Notes: a model not told the origin generated them from the letters alone. A stretch of DNA of 64,000 nt from Rusavskia elegans (GCA_011316305.1 SAUG01000072.1:124001-188000), one strand, 5' to 3'. Counted from the first letter of the stretch, positions 23,249 through 35,349 are shown. Program-made: numbers and translations.

Positions 23249-23656
23249 TATAACGTCTTTGTATATTAGAAGGTATTACGCTCGAGCCTAGCTATAGCCG
23301 TAGACGTAGTCCGAGCTACTAAATAGTAAGGGAGTCCTAGTATAGGTTATTATAACTAATCCTATATAGCCGTAGAAGTACGGTTACGATATTATAAGGT
23401 ATCTTCGTTATAAGGTAATTAAGAAGAGAATAGTAGAGACGTATTTAATAATTATATTAACGACTAATAAGAGAAGCTATCTATAGGAGTAATAAGCGAT
23501 ATATATATTAAGAGTAGCCGTAAAGGCCGATAGTAGCCGTACGCTAAAAGCCCTGCTAAAAGCAGCGGCTATAGCGGCTATAGACGGCTATAGATAATTA
23601 GGCTCGCTTGCCTGGCTAATCTTCCAGGGAACCTCTGTGGAATCGTAGACGTAACA
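23249..23656 (-). repeat. Right (5') LTR of inner element
   Basis: 408 bp; pairs with 20296-20703. Ends GACGTAACA, followed by AATTT. Confidence 0.9.
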
Positions 23657-23661
23657 AATTT

Positions 23662-26600
23662 TCTAGTATAAAAGATACTTTTATACCTCGCGTAATCGCT
23701 TTAAATAGCGAGTAGATTATAGGAACTGGTTTAGCTTTTAAGTATTTCTATTACGCTGTTTTTCTATTAATTTTCCGTCTAGATATATCTGACGCTAAGG
23801 ATATATATACTAATTTAAGATATATAGTATTAATAGCCGATAGAAAATTTATTCTAAAAGGTATTAAAATTAAAAAACTACCGAAAAAGATTCCTATTTA
23901 TAATATAGATAAATAAATCTATCGGACCGATAAGTTCGCTATTTTTATTTTCTATCTAAAAGATAATTTAACTATTATAAAGTTTATAAAAGAAATCTAT
24001 ATTATTAAAAATCTATAAACTAATCTACTACTAAATATAGATATTTTAATTCTAGAAGAAATAATTTTAGATTATTAAAAATAGTAAATTATTATTAGTA
24101 GTTACGAAAATCTTAAAATTAATTTTAACTCCTATATATATAAGAAATCTAACTTTAGATATACTATTAGAATTTAAAGTAATATTATTTTAAAATCTAA
24201 TAGGATTATATAAATCCTAGTATAATATCGAAGCGATATTTCCGGAAACTGTAATTTTTTTTTCGAGCCTAAATTAAAGTTAATTCCGAAAATAAACTTT
24301 AATTCTAATAGTAGCGCTTTTATTTATATAGTCGACGCTTTATTTAACTTCGTAAATATCTATAATATAAGCTATTCGCCAGTAGTTCTATTTAAATAAA
24401 CTTGGTTTAGAAAAGTTATCGAGAATCGATATAAAAGATACTATACCGGCGCTCTTAACCTAATTCTATTTACGGTATAATTAATATAAAGTACTATTAA
24501 ATATACTATTAAGAAATTAATAAAAAAGATAGCTATTAGAACTACGGCGATACTCGCTATTACCGCGGTTATATAAAATAGGATCGTATATTATCTAGAA
24601 TTATCTAATATAGTTAACGCGCGAAATATTCTAACGAATTAGAACGCCTTCTACCCGGTTAATAAAATAAATTTTAGTAAAAGTTTAGTAAGACTTAGCG
24701 CGAATTTAGCTAAAAATATTAAATTCGCTAAATTAACTTTTTCTATTATATCTATTAATTCTAAACTGGAATATCGTTTCTCTAATAGTATTACAGTTTA
24801 TAGTAAACTACTAGTTATATAATAATTAACCGCTATTATCGAAAAATATTAAAATATATTTACCGATTAGAAAGTTATAGTAGATATTTTTAAAGAGGAA
24901 TAGATACTAATATTTCTAAAAGAAAGAGCGAAACCTACGTTTTTAAAGATTTATAATCTAAACTATACGGACCGTATTAAATTTAATAAAATCTTTAATA
25001 AATTCTATAAATAAAATAAAATAGAATACTTCGAATAGCTAACGCTTTTTATATACCCTATTTTTATAATATAGAAAACTTTCCTGGATAGTACGAAAAA
25101 GAAACGAATAGTAGTTAATATTCGAAGCTTTAATATTATTACGGAATCGGATAGCTATCCCTTTCTATTATAAACGGATATTATTACTTTAGTATTAGAG
25201 TATCTCTATATCTCGGTTATTAATACTATAGGATAGTTTTATTAATTTAGAATCTAACGCTATAATTATTATAAATTTATAGTAGTTTTTTATCGCGGAT
25301 AGAAATAAACTTCGGTAACGTTTATAGAATATAAAAGTTTATTGCCGTATATATAGCGCTAGACCGATAAACTATTTTATCTATTTAAAGATTTCGCTAA
25401 AATCTATATAGACGATATTATTATTTTTTTATATAATTTAGAAGAATATTTAAAGTATTTAGATTAAATTTTCGCTTTATTCCGAAAAAAACGAATTAGT
25501 TTTATACCTTTTAAATTATTTATAGGGTATTCTTTAGTTTATTTATTTAGATAACGCGTTAATATACTAGAAATAACTACCTTAAAGGATAAAATTAAAG
25601 CTATTTCGGAAAAGGCTTTTCCTAAATATCTATAAAATCTAGAAATCTATTTCGGAATAACTAGCTGGCTATATTATATAATCGTAGAATATATATAGCT
25701 CGCCGAACCTTTATAAAAGAAAAAGACTCTATTTATAAAAGGATTCGGATAAAGCTTTAAAAGATTTAAATATAAACTCTAATTAATAAAATTAAAATAT
25801 AATTTTATTCTAGAAGAAAAGGAATTATTTCGGGTACTATAAATAGTATTCGAACTATTAATTTTCTTCTATTATTTCGATCCTATAAAAAAGCTCTATA
25901 TCGACCTAGATATATTAAAGTAATTCGGCTTTATAGTAATTATCTACTATATTAAAAGAGATCCCGATAAAGACTTTCTATCTACTAAAATATAGCTAAT
26001 AATATTTCTAAATAAATATTTTAATAGCGTCGAATAGAATTATTAGTCTACCGAATTAAAAGTCGCTAGAATTATCTAGATAGTAAGGAAGACTCGCTAT
26101 TTTATTAATTCCTTTTTAAAGTTACTAGTAATTATATATACTAATTACTCGGCGGTAATTCCGATTTTAAAATAGACCTTGTTTAAAATAACGAGTACCG
26201 ATAAACTGAATCTAAGATTTATTCGTATATTATAGTACCTTTCGGCTTTTAATATTAAATTATACTATAAAATAGATAAAATTAATATTATTTTTAATAT
26301 TTTATTATAATTTAAGATAAAGGTCCCCTATATATAGGTTAAAAATAAAGAAGGTATTCTAGACGTACTATACGGAAATACCGAGTTTAATAATAAAGAA
26401 GATATTTTATAGTACGCCCCGTATACTATTATATCGATATACTATATAACGCTCGTCGAAATAGTAGACGAGTTTAAATAATATATTAAAGAGGGCTATA
26501 CTAACGATAAACGATAGACTAAGATTATTATAATACTATAAATCTAGAAACTAGATCCTAATATTAAAAATAATAAATATCGCGTACTAAATATTAATTT

Positions 26601-27950
26601 CCGAATATATAACGAACTTTTCTATTATATTTCTAGAAATAGCCGAAATCGATTCTATATTCCGAATAAACTCGTAGGCGAAATTATTAGCGAAGTTTAT
26701 AACCGAGTATTATTAAAGGTATTATTATATATATAAGGAATTCTATCTATCGATTTTTATTTATAATATATATAAGAAGATTAAAGAATATATAGAATAC
26801 TGCTAGTAATACTAGTTTAATTAAACGAAATAGTATAGGTTCTATAGTTCTTTTAATCTAATTCCTCCGAAGGTACAGTTTTATATAATTATAACAGACT
26901 TCGTACTCGCGTTATCTACGAAATTTTCTAATAAAAATTATATATAAGTATACTAAAAAGGTTTTACTAATTTCTAGCTAGATTTTTTACTTTATAGTTA
27001 ATTAAGCGAACTTTATTATTACGGCTTTATTCGAATATAACTAGAGAATTCTATTAGCTATTATTAGTAATAGAGATTATAAATTTATATTATCTTTCTA
27101 GCGCCAGATTTTCTAGAAGCTAGAAATAAAAATTCTAGTATCTATAGTATATTACCTATAAACCGATAGATAATAGGAGTATATTAATTAAATTATAGAA
27201 ATTAGTTTCCGTTTTTGATTTATAGAATATCTGGATAAAAATTAGACTAAAGCTATTCTATTTCTATAGTTCGCGCTTAATAATATAGCTAGTTTTACTA
27301 CTAATACGGCTTTTAATAAACTAGTACTAGATTTTCGATCTAAAGATATAATTAGTACTTTATCGGACCTACTACTAGAAAATATAAAACGTTTAAAATC
27401 TATTAAACGCGTAGAAATAGAAGATATAATAGCCTTTAGTACTGCTTTTTCTAAAGTCCGGTATAATAATCTATATAAAACTAGATCCTTTAAACTAAAT
27501 AATAAAGTTTTCCTAAAATTTTATTATAGATATATATTACTAGACGTTATTAATCGAAGGTTTTCGTATTAACGAGCTAGTCCGTTTAAAGTAATTTATA
27601 AAATCGGATACCTCGTATACGAATTAGAACTTTCTATTACTATAAAAATCTATCCTATTATCTCTATAGCCTAATTAGAACTAGCGCCTATCGGCGATAA
27701 TCTTTTTAACCGGCTTTTAGTTAATAATAAGCTTTTTACCGTCGAAATAGAATTTCCGGAGGAAAATTTTAACTAGTTCGAAATAGAATGAATTATAGAT
27801 CGGCGAAAAATACGCTAGTATTTCTAGTATCTAGTTAAATAGAAAGGCTATAGGCCGTAATATAATAGCTAGTATAGATTATAAAATTTAACGTACTATA
27901 TAGACTTTATTAACGAATATAACGAACGTTTCCCTTTTTTATCTAGACTT
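23662..27950 (+). pseudogene. pol remnant of Gypsy element (protease-RT-RNaseH-integrase-chromodomain)
   Basis: Plus-strand frames recognisable despite stops. Reverse transcriptase: RIVVNIRSFNIIT, SDSYPFLL, the catalytic YIDDI, and a following LEEYLKYLD. RNase H: YIDLDISK, KNYxSTELKVARI-type, then IIYTNYSAVIPI. Integrase: a zinc-finger region and SILKRF-type catalytic region (26.6-27.5 kb). C-terminal part: GYLVYELELSITIKIYPIIS, then FEIE and YLVKxKGY, a chromodomain that would direct insertion to heterochromatin. No intact enzyme can be made. Confidence 0.88.
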
Positions 27951-28195
27951 CGTTATTAGTAATAATCTAATTATATCCTAGCGGTATTATAGTAACCGGA
28001 ACTTTAAATATCTATATCGCTAGTAGACTTTTTATACTATTCCGGACTAAAATTAAAATATTTATAAGTTATTATATCTCGCCGGCGCTTTATATATTCG
28101 ATTTAGTATAATTATATTTCTTTTTATATTCGGTAAAGTATTACTACTATCTATTAGGTTCTAATTTAAAGATTCTATTACTAGACGCTATAGTA

Positions 28196-28316
28196 TAGTA
28201 ATAGTACGTACCGCTTCTATTTAAACGATAAAGAAATTAGTTCGACTGCTTTATTAGCCGTTTTTTATTATTTAGGGGCTTTAGTATAGCCCGGGTTCGA
28301 TTTCTAGTAGTATTAG
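28196..28316 (+). other. tRNA-like remnant 1 inside Gypsy 3' region
   Basis: Ends GGGTTCGATTTCTAGTAGTATTAG and then a T run. A B-box-like GGTTCGATT and a weakly pairing terminal stem (TAATAGT with AGTATTA) are seen. Length about 120 nt, too long for a plain tRNA. RIP has degraded it. Confidence 0.25.
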
Positions 28317-28412
28317 TTTCTTTTTAATCTTTTTTCTTTTTAGCTTCCGGTAAGATCTAATTACGATATATTCGCTTCTAAATAGATAATTTTATTATCT
28401 AGCGCTATAACG

Positions 28413-28498
28413 TAGTAATAGCGTATACCGGAGGCGATCGCTTTTTTATATTTAAATATATAACCTGGTAGACCTAGGTTCGATTCTTGGTAATACTA
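28413..28498 (+). other. tRNA-like remnant 2 inside Gypsy 3' region
   Basis: 86 nt, TAGTAATA...TAATACTA able to pair imperfectly, a T-arm-like ACCTA-GGTTCGATT-CTTGGT, and a T-rich end. Shares TAGTAATAG and TA-ACCG with remnant 1, so the two look like a tandem duplication. No functional tRNA is claimed. Confidence 0.3.
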
Positions 28499-28605
28499 TT
28501 TTCTTTTTTAACTTTTTAGCGCCTTTATTTTTAATATTTTTAAAGTTTTTAAACGTTTAATACGAGCGTATTAAAGGTAATACTATTTTTTCGTTTTATA
28601 GTATT

Positions 28606-28846
28606 TATTATAAGCTATTTAAACTGCCTAGAACTTATATAGAGTTCAGTAGATATAAAGATACTAGCCGATAGTATCGGCTGACTAATACGTTGACTAA
28701 ACCCCGTTAACCGCGGTTTATTAGCCCTGCGGGATTCGTTGCCTAATTAGATCTAGTATTCAGCCTTGTTCGCTTGTTTATAGATAAGCTTTCTATCTAT
28801 ATAGAAATATCAAGCTATTATTATCATCTAAAATCGATTTATAACA
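28606..28846 (+). repeat. 3' LTR of Gypsy element
   Basis: 241 bp; keeps the CA end (ATAACA) that the 5' LTR has lost to TA. Followed by ATTTT. Confidence 0.92.
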
Positions 28847-28851
28847 ATTTT

Positions 28852-29160
28852 ATATCCTTTTAGAATAGTAATATAGCTGCGCTTAGGTTTTTATATATTA
28901 AACGCCATTATTTATTAATCGTTATAGTAGAATCTAGTTATAGAAATAAAAGTAAACGTTTTATTAGAACTTGATCGGAAGAAAATAAATAAAATAATCT
29001 AGAAAAATCAGATCGATATATCAAAAGTTTTTAAAACGGTATTTAAATAAATATAGGAAATCGAAAAAGTAAAATATAGAAAATCGAACTTTTTTAAAAA
29101 TAAATAGTAAAAGTTAGATTAAATATTTAGAATAAGAAAATTTAAATAATTTATAAAAGG
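28852..29160 (+). pseudogene. Continuation of coding-like frame B after the Gypsy insertion
   Basis: Reading on from the frame that ends at 17805 gives protein-like text (KVNVLLELDRKK, then KNQIDISKVFK) up to a stop near 29160. If real, this is the C-terminus of the residual TIR-element protein. Not recognised. Confidence 0.28.
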
Positions 29161-32100
29161 CTAGTTTCTAGTACTAACTGTTCTATATATACTAAAAAAC
29201 GTTAAACCTAATTTAATTAATTTCTAAAATATAAATATATATTAATTAGCTAGTTTAATTCTATAGCGCCGCGGAATTAATTAAAATATTTTAAATAATT
29301 TCTTTTTTTCTAATTTAGAATATAAATATTAGTTTTTTTATTTTTTTTTCTTTATATACTTTTTTACTATAATATATTTATTATTTCTATTTCTTTTACT
29401 TTCTACTAGCTTTTTATTCTTTTAACTTTCTCTAATATACTTTCTATTTAATCGATATTTCCTAGAAATCTTTCTTCTATTATCCGTCTATAGCTGTAGT
29501 AGCGGCTTTCTATTAAATTCTAATTTTTTTATCTTTCTAATACCGCGTAGACCGTTTTAATATATTTCGCGAAAAATATTTAGTAAGTTTATATCGCTAT
29601 TTTCTTCGTTTCTAATTAGTTTAATTCTAAACCTCTCTAGAATATTTAATATCGACTATTTATTATTTTTACTACGCCGATCTAGTATTCGCTATAATTT
29701 TCTACTTCTATTATTTTTTCGTTAACGATAGTTTTTTAAAAGTTATAGAATACTTTTTAGTAATTTTTAGAAATTCTATACAATATTTAATATTATAAAT
29801 AGTTTTTAATAGATAGTTAACTAAGTTTTCCGTATACTAGTTAAATATCGAATCTAATTAATAGTATAATAATCTTTTATTAACTTTTTAGACTTTATAT
29901 ACCGAAACTTTCTTTAAAAGGAAATCTTTAAAAAGGTAATATTAAAAAAACGCTAGTGGTATATAATAGATAAAAGTTAGATTTATAGTATTAATATCTA
30001 TAGATTTATATTACGGCTATTAATTCGCTATAAATTTAATACGTTCTAATCGTCGTCGGAAAATAATAAAAATAGATTTCTAAAAAGCTTTTTATATATT
30101 AAACTAAAGATATATAAACTAGTCCCGTAGTATATTAAATAGTTAAATACTATTTCTAATAATTCATTTTATAATAAAAACTATTTCGGCCGTTTTATTA
30201 TATTATTAGCTATTTTTTATAGTTATTTTAAATTTAACTTATCCGATAACTTTTAAACGATTATTAGCTTTTATTTATACTATAGTAGTATTCGGTATTA
30301 TATTATCGATTTATTAATATCTTTTAATCTAACGAAATCCTATTAGATTTTCTAATAAAGAATTAGAAATATTACCGAATATAGTTAAAAGTAGATTATA
30401 ATAGTAGATCGATTCCTCTATTATATAGAATTATACGATAACTATAATTTCGAAAAAAATTATTAAAGTAAAAAATTCGGCGATATAGCGATTTATTAAA
30501 GTATTACTAACTCGCTAGCCTTTAAAGGATAAAGTTCTAGATAAATCTCCTTTTTTTATTCGATATAGGCCCCCGCGATTATTCTTTTTTCTACGATATA
30601 AATCGCTATTAATATATAATAATAACTATTTAATCAATAAATAAAAGTACTAGAAGCTTTTAATATTACTATCTAATTCTATTATAGATTCGATTTTTCT
30701 ATATAAAATCTATATTTAAGAGTTTCTTTATTAAAAAAGAATTTATAGATATTAACTATTTCTTGTCCGTATCTATACTAGTTATTTATAGATTTTCCTA
30801 CTACCGGACGAAATTCTACGTATTTATATCTACTATAATTAATAAAAATATAATAAATAATAATTTTAAAATATTAGAAAATATTTTTATTAAGTAAATC
30901 TATATCGATACCGATAATTCTAGTTTTACTATATATTACCGTTTAGTAATTAGAAATTTTAAAATATAGAATCGAATAGAAAGTTATAAAATATTCCGAA
31001 GTAATATTTTATAGCGGCTGTTTAATAGTCTATAGTAGCTTTTTTCCGGAATTAAATTCTAGTATCTTCGCTTTAATATACTATAGTTAATCTATAAACT
31101 TAATTAGAATATTAACTATTCTATAAATACTTCTATATTTTAGTATACCGCGGACCGCTAGGCGCGAATTTAATTAGTCTAGCCGAATAAATTTTAAAAG
31201 TTTAAAGAATTAGTTATCTATAGTTATAAATTAAAAATAGTTATAATCTTTCTAGATATTACCTATTCTAGTAATTAGTAAAATATTAAACAAGCTAGTA
31301 ACTGGATTTTATTATAGATTTAGGATAACCGAGGTTTATAGATACGGTATTTTTATTTATTTACTACCTTTCTATATTCTTTTAAAACAAGTTTAAAAGA
31401 TTTTATAATCTATTTTTATTATAATTAAAAATTTAAAAACTATTTTAACTTTTATTTCCTAGCTAAATTATATTTAACTTTTCGCTACGCTATTAAATAT
31501 AATAATATAAAATTATTTCGATATATTTTCCGTTATATCTATATTATTTTCTAAACAGAACCTGCAGGTATATTATATTATATTTACGCGCTTCTCCGTA
31601 TACTTTATATAGTTAATTTAAAGGCTGCTATAAAGGATTTTTAGAACGTTATATTTATTAATTATTTTATAAATTTATAAAAACAATCGGATATCGAATT
31701 TAAAATTAACCGATTTTTCGAATTATATAATTTAAAATTTAAAACCTTTTAGCGCGAATATTTCTAATTTTTATCTAATAATAATAAATTATTATATAAT
31801 TAGTTTTTAAATAGATTATATATTAACTAGCTCTAATCTATAGTCGAACGGATTTTCTACCGGTTTATTTCCGGATATTATTTTAAAAAGACTATAGTAG
31901 AAAATATCTGGAATATAGTAATTTATTTATCTATAAACTCTATTATTACGAATATAGAAAATCGTTATTCTATAAACTCTATTAATAATACTTTTTTCTA
32001 AAGTTTTTAGAAACTCGGTAATTCGGTAGTTAAATATTATCTATATTATTTAGTAAATAGTACTATTTTTAAAGAGAGTATATATTATATAAATAAGATT

Positions 32101-35100
32101 AAAATTAAAGATATTTAAAATCTAGATAATATTAACCTCGATATCGATTTTACTAAAAATCTATTAATAGTATAATTTAACTAATTCCGTAGCGTTATAA
32201 AATTACTCGAATAAAATAAAATACTAGCTATATATCGCGGTTATTAATTGCTTTTATAGTATTATTAATTTATTTAAATTATAGCCTATTATATTTATAT
32301 TACTTTCCTTTATTTTCGTCTTTTCGAACCGTTTTTACTATAATTTTACCTATTTAATAGCAGTTTTAATAATATTAAACTTTTCTATTTTCTAATTAAT
32401 ATCTCTTTTAGAATTTTTATAATATAAGCCTAGCTCTAATATCCGCGGTTCGATAGGCTCCCGTATATAGGCGTATAAAACCGTTCTATTTATCTATAAT
32501 TAAATAGATTCCTATACGTTCGAAAAAATAAAGAAATTATAATCGATATTATAATATTAAATTTACTTTTTTTACTATTTTTATCGTTATATACCTAGAT
32601 CTAATAGCTTCGTCTATCGACTATAGTAATACTAATTATCTCCGGCGTATAACTATTCTAGAAGTCTCTTTTTCTATTTAAGGTATTATTTTTTTTCCTT
32701 TTTATTTTAGAAAGTTAATATCCTTTTCTAATAATCTATAATATATATCGTTCTTCGAACTTTTTACTAATATTTTTATTAGTTTATAATAGTTTATTTA
32801 TAGTAGTATCTTTTTCCTTTTTTTAGTTTATATTACTAGTATAATCTTATCGTCTCTTCGATTTAAATACTAGCCGCGGTATAAAATTTCGAATATCTTT
32901 TTTTTATATTACGCTATATCTAACTAACCGATTCCGATTAAAATTCTAATAGAGTCTATATTAGTTATTTAGTACTTTTATATAGCGAGTTTCTTTAAAA
33001 TTGGTTCCGGTAATACGAAAGAGATTATATTTAATAATAATAATCTTTCTAGAATAATTTTTACTTTTTTTTCCTTCTATTTTTTAAATTATACTATATA
33101 CTAATACCTTTTATTTAGATTTCTACCGTCCGATTATATTTCTAGGCCGCTATACTTTATAGTATTTATTTAATAATCCGGGTTATAAATATAATAATAT
33201 AGTTTAGATTTCTATATATCGGCTTAGTCGTATATATAGTCGTCGAAAAATTTAAAATCTATTTTTTATAGATAACTTTCTTTTAGATTAATAAATTAGT
33301 ATAATCTAAAAAGTATATCGCGTTTTTAATCCGCTAGATTCGTTTTTTTACCGCCTATTTATATATCTGGCCTAGCGTTTTTCTAGTTACCTTTACTAGC
33401 TCCGTCTAATATATCTTATATTTACTATCTAGTTTAACTATTACTAGAAGTTTTTTAGAATATAATTTAAATAGTATTAATTATCGGTAGTTTACTTTTA
33501 GGTCATTTATACTAAAGTAGATATAGTAATACGAATTTTATTTTCTTTTTATCTAAATATATTATACGATTAAACCGCTAGTAAAATATCTATATTCTAG
33601 TAGATAGAACCTACTAGTAAATACGTTTTATATTAAAGTTATCTATTTCTAATCTATATATATCTATTATTATTAAAATCTTTAAATCGTTATATTTATA
33701 AGAAATTCGGTAAAATTTAGTACCGGCTTTTTTTTTATCTAATTCGGCTATATCTACGAAAAATAGCTATACTAATTTCTTTAACTCTAATAGATAGCCT
33801 AATTCTTTTATCTATTTACGGATTTAGCTATAAACTTTTTTAATTAACGATTTTAAATTAATATAGATAATTATTTTTAGAATATTTCATAGCCTTTCGA
33901 TATTCGATAGTAAAATATACTATAAATTTTCGAAATTATTTATAAAATATATTAGTTTATTTTTCTAGATATAGATTTCTAATCTATTTAATTTTATTTT
34001 TATTATAAACGTTTAGTTATAGAACCTATATACGTTTTTTACTTTTACTAGAATATTTAGGTCTAATATTATAGAGACAGCTAAAAATAGTAATTTATCT
34101 AGTAATTATAAATATAGTATATCTAGATTAAAATATTTTAAACGAAATCCGCGCTATTCCGAAACTAAATAAAACTCGTTAATAGCTAGTAGATTTAATT
34201 TACTATTAAATACCGGTCAACTAGAAATTATATTATTAAATCTCTTTAATATAATAATTTTAAAACTAGTAAAAATTTATTCTATTAGTATTACTATTAG
34301 AATTATTATATTATATTTATTATACGTATAGTTACTATAATAAATATCCTTTAATATTCGTATCGTATTATTTTTACTATATAGTACGATCGGATAGATA
34401 TCTTTAATCGATATAAATTTAAAATATTACTTTTTTTTTAATATAAAAAGTAGTATAATTACTTGTATCGTTTTTTCTAGTAAAATAATAAATAGTAGTA
34501 TTTAATAGAGTAAACTTTTTCTAAACTCTATTTTTATAATAATAATTAAATTATCTTTTAAAACCCGATATAATATCTGAACCTAAGTATCTTTTACTTC
34601 GAAACTAAATCGAAATTTTATTATTTTTCGAATTCGTTTCTATTTACTATTCGAGTCTATTATACTATTTATATTAAATTTCCGGATTTAGTTTTAAATT
34701 TAATTTCTATAAATTCTACTTTTAGTCTTTAGTTTATATAAATAGTTATCGGTTATTTATAATATTAAATTCCCGCGACGAGGTATATCTAGTAAATATT
34801 CTAGAAAATAGAGCTAATATTTCTATAATCGAGGTAAAAATCTATATAAATAGTTTAATAAAGTTATAGATTATTATATATAATAGTAGAAACTTTATTT
34901 TTTAAATTTATATTTCGTTATTTTATTAGAATCTTTTACGATACTAGAATAATAGATTTATATATAACGTTTTAGTTTTATAATACTATAATAGACGTTT
35001 ATATTAATATATTTAGATTTAAATATAAAGTTATTCTATTTTTAAAATATTAAATTTAAATCTATAACCGCCGAAATTTTCTTATACTAAATTTTATATA

Positions 35101-35160
35101 AATCTAATTAAATATTAGTTTAATATCTAATAGTTTAGTTCCGCGCTACTTTTTTAATCG
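29161..35160 (-). pseudogene. Right arm of residual TIR element: RIPed, minus-strand coding-like sequence
   Basis: 6 kb, saturated with TA dinucleotides. Minus-strand readings give protein-like stretches, for example ARPDIxIGGKKTNLAD and NLFRITGTNFKETRYIKVL (about 32.9-33.4 kb) and PSGPRYTK with LQVLFRK (31.1-31.6 kb), interrupted by TAA/TAG. No RT, DDE or tyrosine-recombinase signature could be recognised. It may encode the element's transposase or cargo. Boundaries of individual genes cannot be set. Confidence 0.25.
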
Positions 35161-35282
35161 AGTTAAAATAGTCGTTAGATCCAACCTAAATTTCTAGGCG
35201 GTCCAGGTCTGAAAGCTGAAGCAATAACTAGATATAAACGCTGTATAAGACATTGTATAAGCTTTATACATACAATAGTCAC

Positions 35283-35309
35283 AAGGAATCTCGCTATACA
35301 AGGAATTAG
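35283..35309 (+). repeat. Right subterminal motif (direct copy of left)
   Basis: CAAGGAATCTCGCTATACAAG and then GAATTA; same orientation as the left block at 12638-12666. Confidence 0.5.
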
Positions 35310-35324
35310 AAGGCCGTAAACGAT

Positions 35325-35349
35325 AGTTCCTTTTAGCGAGGGTTCACTG
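35325..35349 (-). repeat. Right terminal inverted repeat
   Basis: TTCCTTTTAGCGAGG then GTTCACTG, the inverse of the left end, followed by TA at 35350-35351. Confidence 0.65.

Larger units (their letters stand above)
20296..23656 (-). mobile_element. Gag-only (non-autonomous) LTR element nested in the Gypsy element
   Basis: 3361 bp with 408-bp direct LTRs at both ends, LTR ends TATAACGTC (from TGTAACGTC) and GACGTAACA, and target duplication AATTT. Orientation is minus: a polypurine tract (seven G on the minus strand, 20706-20712) lies next to the left LTR, making that the 3' LTR. A Gag frame reads leftward from about 23180 with LFIILYLGRAAL, EDYLNNPEG and a decayed zinc knuckle YYLYGKIGYL near 22520. 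The 2.5-kb interior has room for gag and some following sequence but no visible RT, RNase H or integrase. This is the TR-GAG type, which would need enzymes from another element. Confidence 0.85.
17806..28846 (+). mobile_element. Ty3/Gypsy LTR retrotransposon, chromovirus type, RIPed
   Basis: 11,041 bp with two 241-bp direct LTRs. LTR ends are TATTATAA (from TGTTATAA)...TTATAACA and the target duplication is ATTTT on both sides. Internal order on the plus strand is gag (about 18430-19560), protease region (about 23660-24250), reverse transcriptase with YIDDI at about 25400-25420, RNase H (about 25850-26310), integrase (about 26580-27550) and a chromodomain-like end (FEIE, then KGY near 27840). 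This order (RT-RH-IN-chromodomain) identifies a Metaviridae chromovirus. All frames carry TAA/TAG stops, so it is dead. A second LTR element is inserted between the gag and protease regions; without it the element is about 7.7 kb. Confidence 0.93.
12607..35349. mobile_element. TIR-bounded, RIP-degraded composite transposon island (22.7 kb)
   Basis: The block starts CAGCAACTCCTCGCTAAAAG after a TA (12605-12606) and ends with the inverted copy, on the plus strand CTTTTAGCGAGGGTTCACTG, before a TA (35350-35351). The 15-base core CCTCGCTAAAAGGAA is perfect in both termini. CAG...CCTCG termini with a TA target duplication are known from pogo/Tigger-like Tc1-mariner transposons, so the class is inferred. 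The inside is very AT-rich with almost no CpA/TpG but much CpG, the mark of RIP. Nested inside: Gypsy 17806-28846, which contains an LTR element at 20296-23656. Removing them leaves about 11.7 kb, far longer than a normal pogo element. An alternative is two unrelated miniature elements that happen to flank the island. Confidence 0.6.

Noticed and set aside
28413..28498. Functional tRNA gene
   Set aside because: Acceptor and anticodon stems cannot be formed convincingly and the region is RIPed; kept only as a tRNA-like remnant.
12607..35349. Starship (giant tyrosine-recombinase element)
   Set aside because: No captain-type (DUF3435) recombinase or cargo genes could be recognised, and the terminal TIR with TA duplication does not fit; the large size comes from nested retroelements.
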